Assembly (NCBI RefSeq): GCF_000739735.1
Contig: NZ_BBJF01000005.1
Span: 248,001 to 312,000 of the forward strand
DNA from: Paraburkholderia ginsengisoli NBRC 100965
GTDB lineage: Bacteria > Pseudomonadota > Gammaproteobacteria > Burkholderiales > Burkholderiaceae
Direction: 5' to 3'
Length of the DNA: 64,000 nt
The position numbers and the translations under genes were made by a program. Numbering within the stretch: position 1 is the first letter of the stretch; each line of letters begins with the position of its first letter. Below the pieces are notes generated by a model. The model was not told where the DNA came from. It did not search any database and saw nothing but the letters and a program-made list of their open reading frames with translations. Of this stretch, positions 1 to 8,550 are shown in pieces.

Positions 1-229
1 CCGCGACCCACAGCGCTTCCTTCAATCTGGCTAGCCGAACCATTCCCCTTCCCTTTAACGTTTGCGCCGCGCTCGCAGCTTTGTATATCGGCACTGCGGG
101 TGGGACCTTGAGAGCCTTTCAACGGGAAATAAATAGCGCGCCGCGCAAGCGGTAAGTCCGACCTGCCGCGAGTGGGATCGAGTCATTTATGCCGCGAACA
201 TAGCCGGCCTTATGCGTGTTTTTACCGAT
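1..229. other. Left-edge region, no gene recognised
   Basis: I see no coding sequence I can support here. Short frames in it look like shadows of the minus-strand gene to the right. It may hold the 3' flank of that gene or of one outside the window. Confidence 0.4.
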
Positions 230-613
230 TCAAAGCATCGGGCACGACAACACGCGTTGAGGAGGAGCCGTTATACCGGGTTCGCCATTTGTGGCCGGCG
301 TGCCTTGAGGCGGAGTGGAGACGAGGCGGACCGTGTTCTCGCCCGCGTTGGCCAGCACGTATTTTTCGGGGCTGTTGGCGGGCTGCCAGTACGCGCGGAA
401 CATGCCGCCGTCGCCGAAGATCAGCAGCTTGCCATGGACCGTTTTCGCGCCGCTGACCAGATCGACGGGTTCACCGTCGCGCATCTGAAAGCCTTGAGAC
501 GAAGTGGAAGCGGTGGCGCCGACCAGCGTAGCGCAGCCTTTGTCGTCGGCAGCGAAGGCCGTGCATGAGAGCGCGGCGAGCAGCACGCCTGTTGCTATAT
601 GGCGAAATTTCAT
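230..613 (-). CDS. Small secreted protein, unknown function
   Basis: This 127-residue protein has a clear Sec signal: MKFRH start, hydrophobic core, and probable cleavage after AFA near residue 22. The mature part is hydrophilic, with Cys at about 28 and 124 that could pair in the periplasm. It reads as a small beta-rich exported protein, but I do not recognise the family. The start has purine-rich sequence just upstream on the minus strand. It stands alone, with the HU-like gene divergent to its right. Export is well supported; function is unknown. Confidence 0.7.
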   Translation of the reverse strand: MKFRHIATGVLLAALSCTAFAADDKGCATLVGATASTSSQGFQMRDGEPVDLVSGAKTVHGKLLIFGDGGMFRAYWQPANSPEKYVLANAGENTVRLVSTPPQGTPATNGEPGITAPPQRVLSCPML

Positions 614-962
614 TTTTTATTTCCTCCCGGATTCTTAAATCGCGCGAGCGTCGCACGTGCCATCCCGAATCTCTGCGATCCACCATAACATAGTAAAAAT
701 GCTTGCTGATGGCCCGTTACGCGCGGTTAAAGCACTGAAATTGCAACGGATTGTGATGCGTCGCAAACGCGACGAACGCGCAAGAAGCCCGTAAGCGCGC
801 GATTCTTATGGCACTTTGCAACGAAAAATCGTCAAATTGGCTCTGGGCGGGTGATACAAGCCTTACACGAAGGTTTGCGCGAATGCGCGCCTATGCGTTA
901 GTGTGTCGGTCCCGGCGCGACAGATGTGGCGCCGGTTCCATGATTACCATACGGGAAGTGCT
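614..962. other. Divergent intergenic region
   Basis: These 349 bases separate the secreted-protein gene (minus) from the HU-like gene (plus) and must hold both promoters. No gene is supported. The plus-strand part close to 963 contains an A/T-richer patch around 815-840. I could not fix a confident -35/-10 pair. Confidence 0.4.
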
Positions 963-1241
963 ATGAACAAACAGGAACTGATTGATGCAGTCGCCGCAGC
1001 GACGGGCGAAAGCAAAGCGGCCACCGGCCAAACCATCGACGCAATCGTCGAAGCGGTGACCAAAGCCGTGGTGAGCGGCGATACGGTGCAACTGGTCGGT
1101 TTCGGTTCTTTCTCGACTGGCGCGCGCGCAGCACGCGTCGGCCGCAATCCGTCGACGGGTGCCGAGATCCAGATCGCCGCTGCCAAGACGGTGAAATTCA
1201 CCGCCGGCAAGGCATTCAAGGAAGCTGTCAACGCGTCGTAA
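963..1241 (+). CDS. HU/IHF-family DNA-binding protein
   Basis: A 92-residue histone-like protein of the HU family that bends and compacts DNA in the nucleoid. It begins [10 protein letters not shown], has the GFGSF turn at 46-50 and the RNPSTG arm motif at 61-66, and ends with the usual C-terminal helix; the length fits HU. The frame stays open upstream to 903, but the ATG at 963 matches the family N-terminus and follows the short purine stretch GGGAAG. It is a single gene, convergent with the DAHP synthase gene. Burkholderia genomes usually have several HU paralogues, so I give no symbol. Confidence 0.93.
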   Translation: MNKQELIDAVAAATGESKAATGQTIDAIVEAVTKAVVSGDTVQLVGFGSFSTGARAARVGRNPSTGAEIQIAAAKTVKFTAGKAFKEAVNAS

Positions 1242-1414
1242 TGCAACGCGCTTCACGCCGGAGCATCCGCGTGCGCCGAGCAGCGTGCTGTGACGCGTGC
1301 GGCGAGCCATGTATCGGGCGTGAAGAATCACGCGCTGCCCAACCCCCTCAAGCTGCACCGAACGGCGGCTGGTGCGGCGCGTGTGCCTGCGTTGCCATGC
1401 TGAGTCAGTCATGC

Positions 1415-1438
1415 TGAGTCGCCACGATTAGCGACTCA
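1415..1438 (-). terminator. Inverted repeat downstream of the DAHP synthase gene
   Basis: A perfect 8-bp inverted repeat (TGAGTCGC and GCGACTCA) with an 8-base loop lies about 15 bases past the stop of the minus-strand aroG-type gene. There is no T-tract, so it may be a 3' hairpin or a weak bidirectional terminator rather than a classic intrinsic one. Confidence 0.4.
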
Positions 1439-1453
1439 TGGCGCGCCTGGCGT

Positions 1454-2575
1454 TTAACCCGCCGCGCGACGCTTGCGGGTAGCGTCGGCGAGCGTGTCCA
1501 GCACCGGCTCGGTTTGCGCCCAGCTCACGCAGGCATCCGTAATCGACACACCGTAACGCAACGGCACTCCGGCCTTCAGATCCTGACGGCCTTCTTCCAG
1601 GTGACTCTCCAGCATGACGCCGATAATGCGGCGCTCGCGCTGCGTCAGTTGCCGCGCCAGATCCTGCACCACCTCCAGTTGACGCAAATGCGATTTGCCC
1701 GAGTTCGCATGCGAGCAATCGATCATGACCTGCTCGCGCAGACCCGCTGAACGCAGCGATGCGCAGGTGGCTTCCACCGACGCGCTGTCGTAGTTCGGCC
1801 CCGTCTTGCCGCCGCGCAGAATCACATGCGCGTCGTCGTTGCCGCGCGTTTCGAAGATTGCGGCCATGCCCATTTTCGTCATGCCCATGAACGCGTGGCT
1901 CGCGCGCGCCGCGACGATCGCGTCCGCTGCGACCTGCACGCCGCCGTCGGTGCCGTTTTTGAAACCGATCGGGCAACTGAGCCCCGACGCGAGTTGCCGA
2001 TGACTCTGGCTCTCCGTCGTGCGCGCGCCGATGGCGCCCCACGCGATCAGATCGGCGATGTATTGCGGACTCAGCAAGTCGAGAAATTCGGTGGCCGTGG
2101 CCAGACCCAGGCCGTTGATGTCGAGCAGCAATTGCCGCGCGAGACGCAGGCCTTCGTTGATGCGGAAACTGCCGTCCAGACGCGGATCGTTGATATAGCC
2201 TTTCCACCCGACCGTGGTGCGCGGCTTCTCGAAGTACACGCGCATCACGATCAGCAGATCGTTTTTGTAGGCGTCGGCGGCGGCCTTGAGCTTGCGCGCG
2301 TATTCGATCGCCTGGTCGTGATCGTGAATCGAACACGGGCCGACGATCAACACGAGCCGGTCGTCGCGGCCATGCAGAATGTCGGCGATTTCCGCGCGTG
2401 TTTTTTCGACGAGCGTCTGCACGGCGGGCGGCACCGGCAGTTCGTCCTGCAGCAGTGCAGGGGAAATCAACGGACGTACCGCGCCGATGCGCACGTCGTC
2501 GATGCGCGTGGTGTCCTGGGTGGCGTCGGCCGAGCCGACTTCCTGATCGTGCAAAGGATTGTCGAGGGCGCTCAA
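1454..2575 (-). CDS. aroG: 3-deoxy-7-phosphoheptulonate synthase (DAHP synthase, AroG/F/H type)
   Basis: Condenses phosphoenolpyruvate and erythrose-4-phosphate, the first step of the shikimate pathway. It is a class I enzyme: LVIVGPCSIHD near the N-terminus, then RVYFEKPRTTVGWKG, LSPQYIADLIAWGAIGARTTESQ and the C-terminal LRYGVSITDAC segment are all in place. The frame opens at a GTG at 2614 with an internal ATG at 2608, but neither has a well-spaced ribosome site. A TTG at 2575 is preceded by GGGAG six bases upstream, giving about 373 residues, so I chose it. The N-terminus is about 20 residues longer than E. coli AroG. Which of the three feedback types it belongs to cannot be told from sequence alone. 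Confidence 0.92.
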   Translation of the reverse strand: MSALDNPLHDQEVGSADATQDTTRIDDVRIGAVRPLISPALLQDELPVPPAVQTLVEKTRAEIADILHGRDDRLVLIVGPCSIHDHDQAIEYARKLKAAADAYKNDLLIVMRVYFEKPRTTVGWKGYINDPRLDGSFRINEGLRLARQLLLDINGLGLATATEFLDLLSPQYIADLIAWGAIGARTTESQSHRQLASGLSCPIGFKNGTDGGVQVAADAIVAARASHAFMGMTKMGMAAIFETRGNDDAHVILRGGKTGPNYDSASVEATCASLRSAGLREQVMIDCSHANSGKSHLRQLEVVQDLARQLTQRERRIIGVMLESHLEEGRQDLKAGVPLRYGVSITDACVSWAQTEPVLDTLADATRKRRAAG

Positions 2576-2715
2576 AATATTCTCCCGGGCCTGATGATGA
2601 GGCGGCATGGCCACCTGAAATGCGCGCGTGCCGGCGATTTCGGGTGGACGCCGCGCTGGGGTTATGTTGTTTGTGTCGGTTCGCGTGGATCCGCTGGCGC
2701 GATTATGACACCCGC

Positions 2716-2739
2716 CTGCCGCAGCCGGGACTGCGGCAG
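2716..2739 (-). terminator. Perfect hairpin abutting the DUF72 gene stop
   Basis: A 9-bp perfect inverted repeat (CTGCCGCAG / CTGCGGCAG, six-base loop) sits directly after the stop codon at 2741. It lacks a U-run on the minus strand, so it is a plausible 3' stabilising hairpin or weak terminator. Confidence 0.4.
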
Positions 2740-2740
2740 A

Positions 2741-3616
2741 TCAGAGTTTCCCGATCAACGCCATCGCGGCGGCCGGATTGCGCTCCTTGAAGCCGCTGAT
2801 AACGTACAGGTAGACGTCGTGCGCGGCGGCTTTGGCGGGCGGCTCGGCGCAGGTTTCCAGATCGTCCGGCGTGCTGCCGGCGGCGAGCTGACGCGCGCGT
2901 TCGGCCCACGTGTCGAGTGCTTTCGCCGAATAGCCTTTGGCCTGCTTGTCCGTCGTGCCCATGATGCGGGCGTATACGAAAGGCGCGGTGAGGTCGGCGA
3001 TTTGCGGATACTCGCTGTCGCCGGCGAGCACGATCGCGACTTTGTACTTTCTCGCGAGCGCGACGAATTCCGGCGACTTGAACGTGTCGTTGCGGACTTC
3101 GACCGCGTGCCTGAGCTTCTGGCCTTCGATGCTCTCAGGCAGCAGTTTCAGAAAGGCTTCGAAATCTTCGTGGTCGAACTTCTTGGTCGGCGCGAATTGC
3201 CAGTTGATCGCGCCGAGCTTCTGTTTGAGCAGCAGCACACCGCTCGCAAAGAAGCGCTCGATCGTTTCGCCCGCTTCCGCAAGCACTTTTCTGTTGGTCG
3301 CGTAGCGAGGCGCCTTCAGCGAGAAGACGAAATCGTCCGGTGTCTCCTGATACCACTTCTCGTAACTCGACGGTTTCTGCGAACCGTAAAAGGTGCCGTT
3401 GATTTCTATCGACGTGAGGTTCCGGCTCGCGTATTCGAGTTCGCGGGCCTGCGTGAGGTCTTCGGGGTAGAAGGTGCCGCGCCACGGCGCGTAGGTCCAC
3501 CCGCCGATGCCGACTCTGATATTCGCGGCCTTGGTGGCCTTGCCGGATTTCGCGGACCCCGCGGGCTTTGCGGTCTTTGTGCCCTTGGCACTCGTTGCAC
3601 TCTTTGCTTCAGCCAC
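2741..3616 (-). CDS. DUF72 domain protein (YecE-like)
   Basis: A 291-residue member of the DUF72 family, a TIM-barrel-like group of unsettled biochemical role. The domain starts at about residue 28 with IRVGIGGWTYAPWRGTFYP and continues with the family signatures EINGTFYGSQ, FSLKAPRYATN, VEVRNDTF and FVYARIMGT. The first 25 residues are an Ala/Lys/Ser-rich low-complexity tail. The frame is open far upstream through the TetR gene with no ATG, so I took the GTG at 3616, which has AGAAGGAGA about eight bases before it. It lies downstream of the TetR gene on the same strand, with about 90 bases between them. Function unknown. Confidence 0.85.
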   Translation of the reverse strand: MAEAKSATSAKGTKTAKPAGSAKSGKATKAANIRVGIGGWTYAPWRGTFYPEDLTQARELEYASRNLTSIEINGTFYGSQKPSSYEKWYQETPDDFVFSLKAPRYATNRKVLAEAGETIERFFASGVLLLKQKLGAINWQFAPTKKFDHEDFEAFLKLLPESIEGQKLRHAVEVRNDTFKSPEFVALARKYKVAIVLAGDSEYPQIADLTAPFVYARIMGTTDKQAKGYSAKALDTWAERARQLAAGSTPDDLETCAEPPAKAAAHDVYLYVISGFKERNPAAAMALIGKL

Positions 3617-3708
3617 CTGGATTCTCCTTCTGGCGACGGCCGGGGGGAAGCAGTAGATTAAGCTCTTTTTGCCCGGCGCACAGACGCGAAGAATCGTAAG
3701 TGCCAGCA

Positions 3709-4452
3709 CTATGCGTCGCCTGGCGCAGTCGGCGCACGTCGTGCCGCCTCTTCGAAGCGCCGGTTCGCTTCCGCCACCTCGACCCTGAACTGCTGCAATG
3801 CGCTCACCGCGAGATCCGGCGGCGTGAGTGCGGTCCACAACACGTCGATCAGACGATCCGCGGTCGCGTCGATATCGATCTGCCGGTTCGTCAGCGTGGC
3901 GTCCCACAGCACGTGTTCCATCGGCCCGAACACCATCGAACGCAATAGACGCAGCGGCATGTCGGCGCGAATCTGCCCGCTCTGCTGACCTTGGGCCAGC
4001 ACGCGCATCAACGGCGCGGTGTAGCGGCGCTGCAGTTCGGTCAGCGCCTCGCTCAACTCGTGATGACGCGCGCGTCCCTCCGACAGCACCAGCGCGCAAA
4101 GATCGGTGCCGTTCACCAGCATCAGCCGCAAATGCGTGCGCACGATGAACGCGAACTGCTGGCGCACGTTGCCGTCGCGCGGCAGGCCGGATTCGATCGC
4201 TTCGATAATCTCGTCGTACCAGTCGCCGATCACGCGTGCGCACAGCTCGCGCTTGCCGCGGAAATAGCTGAACACGGTCGCCTCCGAAATACCGAGGCGC
4301 TGCGCGATCTCCGCGGTCGTCGCGCGCTCGTAGCCTTTCTCGGAGAACACGTCGCGCCCCGCCTGCAGAATCTCCTTCACGCGTTGCTGCGACTTCCGTC
4401 CGGCCGGCTGGCGACGCGACACAGGTAGCTCGGCCTTGTTGGCAACCGTCAT
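3709..4452 (-). CDS. TetR-family regulator, probable LiuQ-type repressor of the leucine operon
   Basis: A 247-residue TetR-type repressor. The helix-turn-helix is at about residues 25-70 (REILQAGRDVF-like first helix, then TTAEIAQRLGISEATVFSYF), followed by a helical ligand domain. It is transcribed away from liuA, and the space between them carries two dyads. In beta-proteobacteria a TetR regulator called LiuQ is known to control leucine/isovalerate catabolism, and the position fits this; the assignment to LiuQ is inferred from context, not from its ligand domain. Acyl-CoA intermediates would be the likely effectors. Confidence 0.85.
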   Translation of the reverse strand: MTVANKAELPVSRRQPAGRKSQQRVKEILQAGRDVFSEKGYERATTAEIAQRLGISEATVFSYFRGKRELCARVIGDWYDEIIEAIESGLPRDGNVRQQFAFIVRTHLRLMLVNGTDLCALVLSEGRARHHELSEALTELQRRYTAPLMRVLAQGQQSGQIRADMPLRLLRSMVFGPMEHVLWDATLTNRQIDIDATADRLIDVLWTALTPPDLAVSALQQFRVEVAEANRRFEEAARRAPTAPGDA

Positions 4453-4566
4453 ATGAGTCTAGTTCAGATTTGCGGCTCAAGGCGAGCCGGATGAGAGAGC
4501 GCAGTGCGCCCGATGACGGCGATCCTATCACGGAAGGGCCCGCATGGAGCGGGTCCGGAGATTTTC

Positions 4567-4579
4567 TGAGTAACACTCA
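4567..4579. promoter_or_regulatory. Short dyad upstream of liuA
   Basis: TGAGT-AAC-ACTCA is a perfect 5-bp inverted repeat with a 3-base spacer, 10 bases upstream of the larger dyad. It may be a second contact site for the divergent TetR repressor. Confidence 0.35.
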
Positions 4580-4588
4580 AAAATACCT

Positions 4589-4606
4589 ATTGACGCTTAC
4601 GTCAAT
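4589..4606. promoter_or_regulatory. Probable TetR (LiuQ) operator
   Basis: A perfect palindrome, ATTGACG-ctta-CGTCAAT, lies between the divergent TetR gene and liuA. It overlaps the TTGACG hexamer that is the best -35 candidate for liuA, so a bound dimer would block the promoter. The symmetry and position are seen; the identity of the protein that binds is inferred. Confidence 0.6.
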
Positions 4607-4618
4607 CTGGCGTGAAAT
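4590..4618 (+). promoter_or_regulatory. Candidate liuA promoter
   Basis: TTGACG at 4590-4595 and TGAAAT at 4613-4618 are separated by 17 bases, a sigma-70-like arrangement about 145 bases before the liuA start. The -35 is embedded in the TetR-type palindrome. Confidence 0.45.
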
Positions 4619-4762
4619 GCGCGTTGAAACTAGCGAGTCACGTGCAGAACGGCGGTGGCGGCCCGCAGGCCCCGGACCTCCGCCATCCGGCACCGAACCG
4701 CCCCGGACCTGCCGGCGCCCCATGCGGCAAGGCCGGCCGCCAACGAACTCTGGAGACAAGCA

Positions 4763-5944
4763 ATGCCCAACCTGCCCGGTTTGCAGTTCCCGCTCGGCGA
4801 AGAAATCGAAATGCTGCGCGACAGCATCGCGGGATTCGCCGCCAAGGAAATCGCCCCGCGCGCCGCGGAAATCGATCGCACGGATCAATTCCCGATGGAC
4901 CTGTGGCGCAAGTTCGGCGATCTCGGCGTGCTCGGCATGACGGTGTCGGAGGAATACGGCGGCGCGAACATGGGCTACACCGCGCACATGATTGCGATGG
5001 AAGAGATCTCGCGCGCGTCGGCGTCGGTCGGTCTGTCGTACGGCGCGCATTCGAATCTGTGCGTGAACCAGATTCACCGCAACGGCACGACAGAGCAGAA
5101 GCAGAAATACCTGCCGAAGCTCGTCTCCGGCGAACACGTCGGTGCACTCGCGATGAGCGAGCCGAACGCGGGCTCGGATGTGGTCAGCATGAAGTTGCGC
5201 GCGGAGAAGAAGGGCGACCGCTACGTGCTCAACGGCACCAAGATGTGGATCACCAACGGCCCGGATTGCGACACCCTCGTGGTCTATGCGAAGACCGATC
5301 CTGAAGCGAATTCGCGTGGCATTACCGCGTTTATCGTCGAGAAGGGCATGAAAGGCTTTTCGGTCGCGCAGAAGCTCGACAAGCTCGGCATGCGTGGCTC
5401 GCATACCGGCGAACTGGTGTTCGAGAACGTCGAAGTGCCGGAAGAAAATATTCTCGGTGAGTTGAACGGCGGCGTGAAGGTGCTGATGAGCGGCCTCGAC
5501 TACGAGCGCGCAGTGCTCGCGGGCGGCCCGACCGGCATCATGGTCGCGGTGATGGACGCGGTCGTGCCGTATATCCACGACCGCAAGCAGTTCGGCCAGT
5601 CGATCGGCGAATTCCAGCTGATTCAGGGCAAGGTGGCCGATCTGTACACCACGTTGCAGGCGTGCCGCGCGTATCTGTACGCGGTGGGCCGTCAACTCGA
5701 CACGCTCGGCAACGAGCACGTGCGTCACCTGCGCAAGGACTGCGCCGGCGTGATTCTCTACACCGCGGAGAAGGCCACATGGATGGCCGGCGAAGCGATC
5801 CAGATTCTCGGCGGCAACGGTTATATCAACGAGTATCCGGTCGGGCGTTTGTGGCGCGACGCGAAGCTCTATGAGATCGGCGCGGGCACGAGTGAGATCC
5901 GTCGGATGCTGATTGGGCGCGAGCTGTTTGCCGAAACGCTTTGA
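4763..5944 (+). CDS. liuA: Isovaleryl-CoA dehydrogenase
   Basis: FAD-dependent oxidation of isovaleryl-CoA to 3-methylcrotonyl-CoA in leucine breakdown. The 393-residue protein has the acyl-CoA dehydrogenase layout: N-terminal helical domain, the [15 protein letters not shown] segment, a beta domain with KMWITNG, and the C-terminal helices ending with [16 protein letters not shown]. The glutamate in [12 protein letters not shown] fits the catalytic base position of isovaleryl-CoA dehydrogenases. The frame is open upstream to 4655, but the ATG at 4763 has GGAGACAAG just before it and matches the family N-terminus. It is the first gene of liuABCD, with 92 bases to liuB. Confidence 0.94.
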   Translation: MPNLPGLQFPLGEEIEMLRDSIAGFAAKEIAPRAAEIDRTDQFPMDLWRKFGDLGVLGMTVSEEYGGANMGYTAHMIAMEEISRASASVGLSYGAHSNLCVNQIHRNGTTEQKQKYLPKLVSGEHVGALAMSEPNAGSDVVSMKLRAEKKGDRYVLNGTKMWITNGPDCDTLVVYAKTDPEANSRGITAFIVEKGMKGFSVAQKLDKLGMRGSHTGELVFENVEVPEENILGELNGGVKVLMSGLDYERAVLAGGPTGIMVAVMDAVVPYIHDRKQFGQSIGEFQLIQGKVADLYTTLQACRAYLYAVGRQLDTLGNEHVRHLRKDCAGVILYTAEKATWMAGEAIQILGGNGYINEYPVGRLWRDAKLYEIGAGTSEIRRMLIGRELFAETL

Positions 5945-6036
5945 CGTGCGGCGATGTGTTGCGCTGTACATCGCGCGTTGAGAACCGGCCTCTATAAAAA
6001 GCGGCGAACCAATTACTTTGCATGGGAAGCGACTTC

Positions 6037-7644
6037 ATGCCGATCATCGAATCAAAGCTGAATCCGCGCTCGGAAGACTTTCGCGCCAACGCGGCGGCGC
6101 TCGAAGCGCTGGTTGCCGATCTGCGCGCGAAGGTCGACAGGCTCGCGCTGGGCGGCGGCCAGGCGGCACGCGACAAACACACGGGGCGCGGCAAACTGTT
6201 GCCGCGCGATCGCATCGAGAAACTGCTCGATCCGGGCACGCCGTTTCTCGAGTTCTCGCAACTCGCCGCGTTCAACATGTATCACAACGATGCGCCGGGC
6301 GCGGGCGTGATCACCGGCATCGGCCGGATCGCGGGGCAGGAGTGCGTGATCGTCTGCAACGACGCGACGGTCAAGGGCGGCACCTACTATCCGGTCACCG
6401 TGAAGAAGCATGTGCGGGCTCAGGAAATCGCGGCGGAAAATCATTTGCCCTGCGTGTATCTGGTCGACTCGGGCGGCGCGAATCTGCCGAATCAGGACGA
6501 CGTGTTCCCCGATCGCGATCACTTCGGCCGCATCTTCTACAACCAGGCGAATCTGTCGGCGGCGGGCATTCCGCAGATCGCCGTCGTGATGGGTTCGTGC
6601 ACGGCGGGCGGCGCGTATGTGCCGGCGATGAGCGACGAGTCGATCATCGTGAAGAATCAGGGGACCATTTTCCTCGGCGGCCCGCCGCTCGTGAAAGCCG
6701 CGACCGGCGAAGTGGTGAGCGCGGAAGACCTCGGCGGCGGCGACGTGCATACGCGTCTGTCGGGCGTGGTCGATCATCTCGCGCAGAACGACGCGCACGC
6801 GTTGGGGATTGCGCGCAGTATCGTCGGCAATCTGAATCGCACGAAGCAGGCGGCGCTCGCGTTGCAGGAACCGAAGCCGCCGCGCTACGACGTGAAGAGC
6901 ATGTATGGCGTGATTCCCGTCGACACACGCAAGCCGTTCGATATTCGCGAGGTGATCGCGCGCGTCGTCGACGACTCCGCGTTCGACGAGTTCAAGGCGC
7001 GCTACGGCACCACGCTCGTGTGTGGCTTCGCGCATATCTGGGGACATCCGGTCGGGATCATCGCGAATAACGGCATTCTGTTTTCGGAGTCGGCGTTGAA
7101 GGGCGCGCACTTTATCGAGCTGTGCTGCCAGCGCAAGATTCCGCTGGTGTTCCTGCAGAACATCACCGGCTTCATGGTAGGCCGTAAATACGAAAACGAA
7201 GGCATCGCGCGCAACGGCGCGAAGATGGTGACGGCAGTTGCAACCGCGAAGGTGCCGAAGTTCACGGTGATCATCGGCGGCTCGTTCGGCGCGGGCAACT
7301 ACGGCATGTGCGGCCGCGCGTATTCGCCGCGTTTCCTGTGGATGTGGCCGAACGCGCGCATCTCGGTGATGGGCGGCGAACAGGCGGCGTCGGTGCTGGC
7401 CACGGTCAAGCGCGACGGTATCGAAGGTAAGGACGGCGCGTGGAGTGCGGAAGAAGAAGAGGCGTTCAAGCAGCCGATTCGCGACCAGTACGAACATCAG
7501 GGCCACCCGTATTACGCGAGCGCGCGTCTGTGGGACGACGGCGTGATCGACCCGGCGCAAACGCGCGACGTGCTCGGACTCGGCTTATCGGCCAGCATGA
7601 ACGCGCCGATCGAAGACACGCGTTTCGGCGTGTTCAGAATGTGA
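6037..7644 (+). CDS. liuB: 3-methylcrotonyl-CoA carboxylase, beta (carboxyltransferase) subunit
   Basis: Transfers the carboxyl from biotin to 3-methylcrotonyl-CoA. The 535-residue protein begins [15 protein letters not shown], and has [28 protein letters not shown] and [20 protein letters not shown], all hallmarks of the MCC-beta branch of carboxyltransferases. An ATG 15 bases upstream (6022) is in frame, but GGGAAG inside that stretch serves as a ribosome site for 6037. It lies between the dehydrogenase and the hydratase genes, 31 bases before liuC, so it is almost certainly co-transcribed. Confidence 0.95.
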   Translation: MPIIESKLNPRSEDFRANAAALEALVADLRAKVDRLALGGGQAARDKHTGRGKLLPRDRIEKLLDPGTPFLEFSQLAAFNMYHNDAPGAGVITGIGRIAGQECVIVCNDATVKGGTYYPVTVKKHVRAQEIAAENHLPCVYLVDSGGANLPNQDDVFPDRDHFGRIFYNQANLSAAGIPQIAVVMGSCTAGGAYVPAMSDESIIVKNQGTIFLGGPPLVKAATGEVVSAEDLGGGDVHTRLSGVVDHLAQNDAHALGIARSIVGNLNRTKQAALALQEPKPPRYDVKSMYGVIPVDTRKPFDIREVIARVVDDSAFDEFKARYGTTLVCGFAHIWGHPVGIIANNGILFSESALKGAHFIELCCQRKIPLVFLQNITGFMVGRKYENEGIARNGAKMVTAVATAKVPKFTVIIGGSFGAGNYGMCGRAYSPRFLWMWPNARISVMGGEQAASVLATVKRDGIEGKDGAWSAEEEEAFKQPIRDQYEHQGHPYYASARLWDDGVIDPAQTRDVLGLGLSASMNAPIEDTRFGVFRM

Positions 7645-7675
7645 CGATGCGCGACGAAGCGCAGGAGCTGCGACG

Positions 7676-8461
7676 ATGCAATACGAAACACTGACTCTGC
7701 AAATAGCCGGACAGGTCGCGACCGTCACGCTGAACCGGCCGGACGTACGCAACGCATTCAACGAAACGATGATCGCCGAAGTCACCTCGGCGTTCACGGC
7801 GCTGAACACGCGCGACGACGTGCGCGCGGTGGTGCTTGCCGCGAACGGCAAGGCGTTCTGCGCAGGTGCCGATCTGAACTGGATGAAGAAGATGGCCGGC
7901 TACTCCGACGAGGAGAACCGCGCCGACGCGATGCTGCTCGCGAACATGCTGTCTTCGGTGTATCGCTGCAACAAGCCGGTGATTGCACGCGTGAACGGCG
8001 ACGCGTACGCGGGTGGCATGGGCCTGATCGCCGCGTGCGATATCGTGGTCGCCGTGCAAGGCGCGCGCTTCTGCCTGTCCGAAGCGCGGCTCGGCCTGAT
8101 CCCGGCGACCATCGCGCCCTATGTGATCCGCGCGTTGGGCGAGCAGGCGTCGCGCCGCTATTTCGTCAGCGCCGAAGCGTTCGATTGCGCGACGGCGTTG
8201 CGCCTCGGCTTCGTCAGCGAAGCGGTCGACGCAGAACAACTCGACGCCACCGTCGCGCAGCTTGCGCAGACGCTCTGCGCGAACGGCCCGCAAGCGGTGC
8301 GCGCGTGCAAGCAGCTCGTGCAGGACATCGCCGGCCACGAACTGAATGACGCGCTGATCGAAGACACGGCGGCGCGCATCGCGCGCACGCGCGCCGGCGC
8401 GGAAGGGCGCGAAGGCGTCGCGTCGTTCCTCGAAAAACGCACGCCGGCCTGGCGCAACTGA
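7676..8461 (+). CDS. liuC: Methylglutaconyl-CoA hydratase (enoyl-CoA hydratase family)
   Basis: A 261-residue crotonase-fold enzyme that, from context, hydrates 3-methylglutaconyl-CoA to HMG-CoA. LNRPDVRNAFNE, the oxyanion-hole segment AFCAGADLNWM and the YAGGMGLIAACDIVVA segment are present; the catalytic region around GLIPATIAPYV follows. Crotonase paralogues are hard to split by substrate from sequence, so the specific name depends on the operon position between the two carboxylase subunits. AGGAG stands eight bases before the ATG. Confidence 0.88.
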   Translation: MQYETLTLQIAGQVATVTLNRPDVRNAFNETMIAEVTSAFTALNTRDDVRAVVLAANGKAFCAGADLNWMKKMAGYSDEENRADAMLLANMLSSVYRCNKPVIARVNGDAYAGGMGLIAACDIVVAVQGARFCLSEARLGLIPATIAPYVIRALGEQASRRYFVSAEAFDCATALRLGFVSEAVDAEQLDATVAQLAQTLCANGPQAVRACKQLVQDIAGHELNDALIEDTAARIARTRAGAEGREGVASFLEKRTPAWRN

Positions 8462-8550
8462 CGCGCAAGCTACGCACATTTGCAGCGCGCGAGCAGCGCG
8501 TCGACCAGAACAACTGCCACGAACGAACGGCCCACAACATCGAGACACTC

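Noticed and set aside
1826..3661. 611-codon plus-strand frame
   Set aside because: It runs antisense to the DAHP synthase and DUF72 genes and has an Arg/Asp/Val-rich composition with no domain; it is a shadow of GC-rich codons.
4577..5971. 464-codon minus-strand frame across liuA
   Set aside because: Antisense to a well-supported acyl-CoA dehydrogenase gene and rich in His/Arg/Val; a shadow.
6052..7560. 502-codon minus-strand frame across liuB
   Set aside because: Antisense to the carboxyltransferase gene with no recognisable domain; a shadow.
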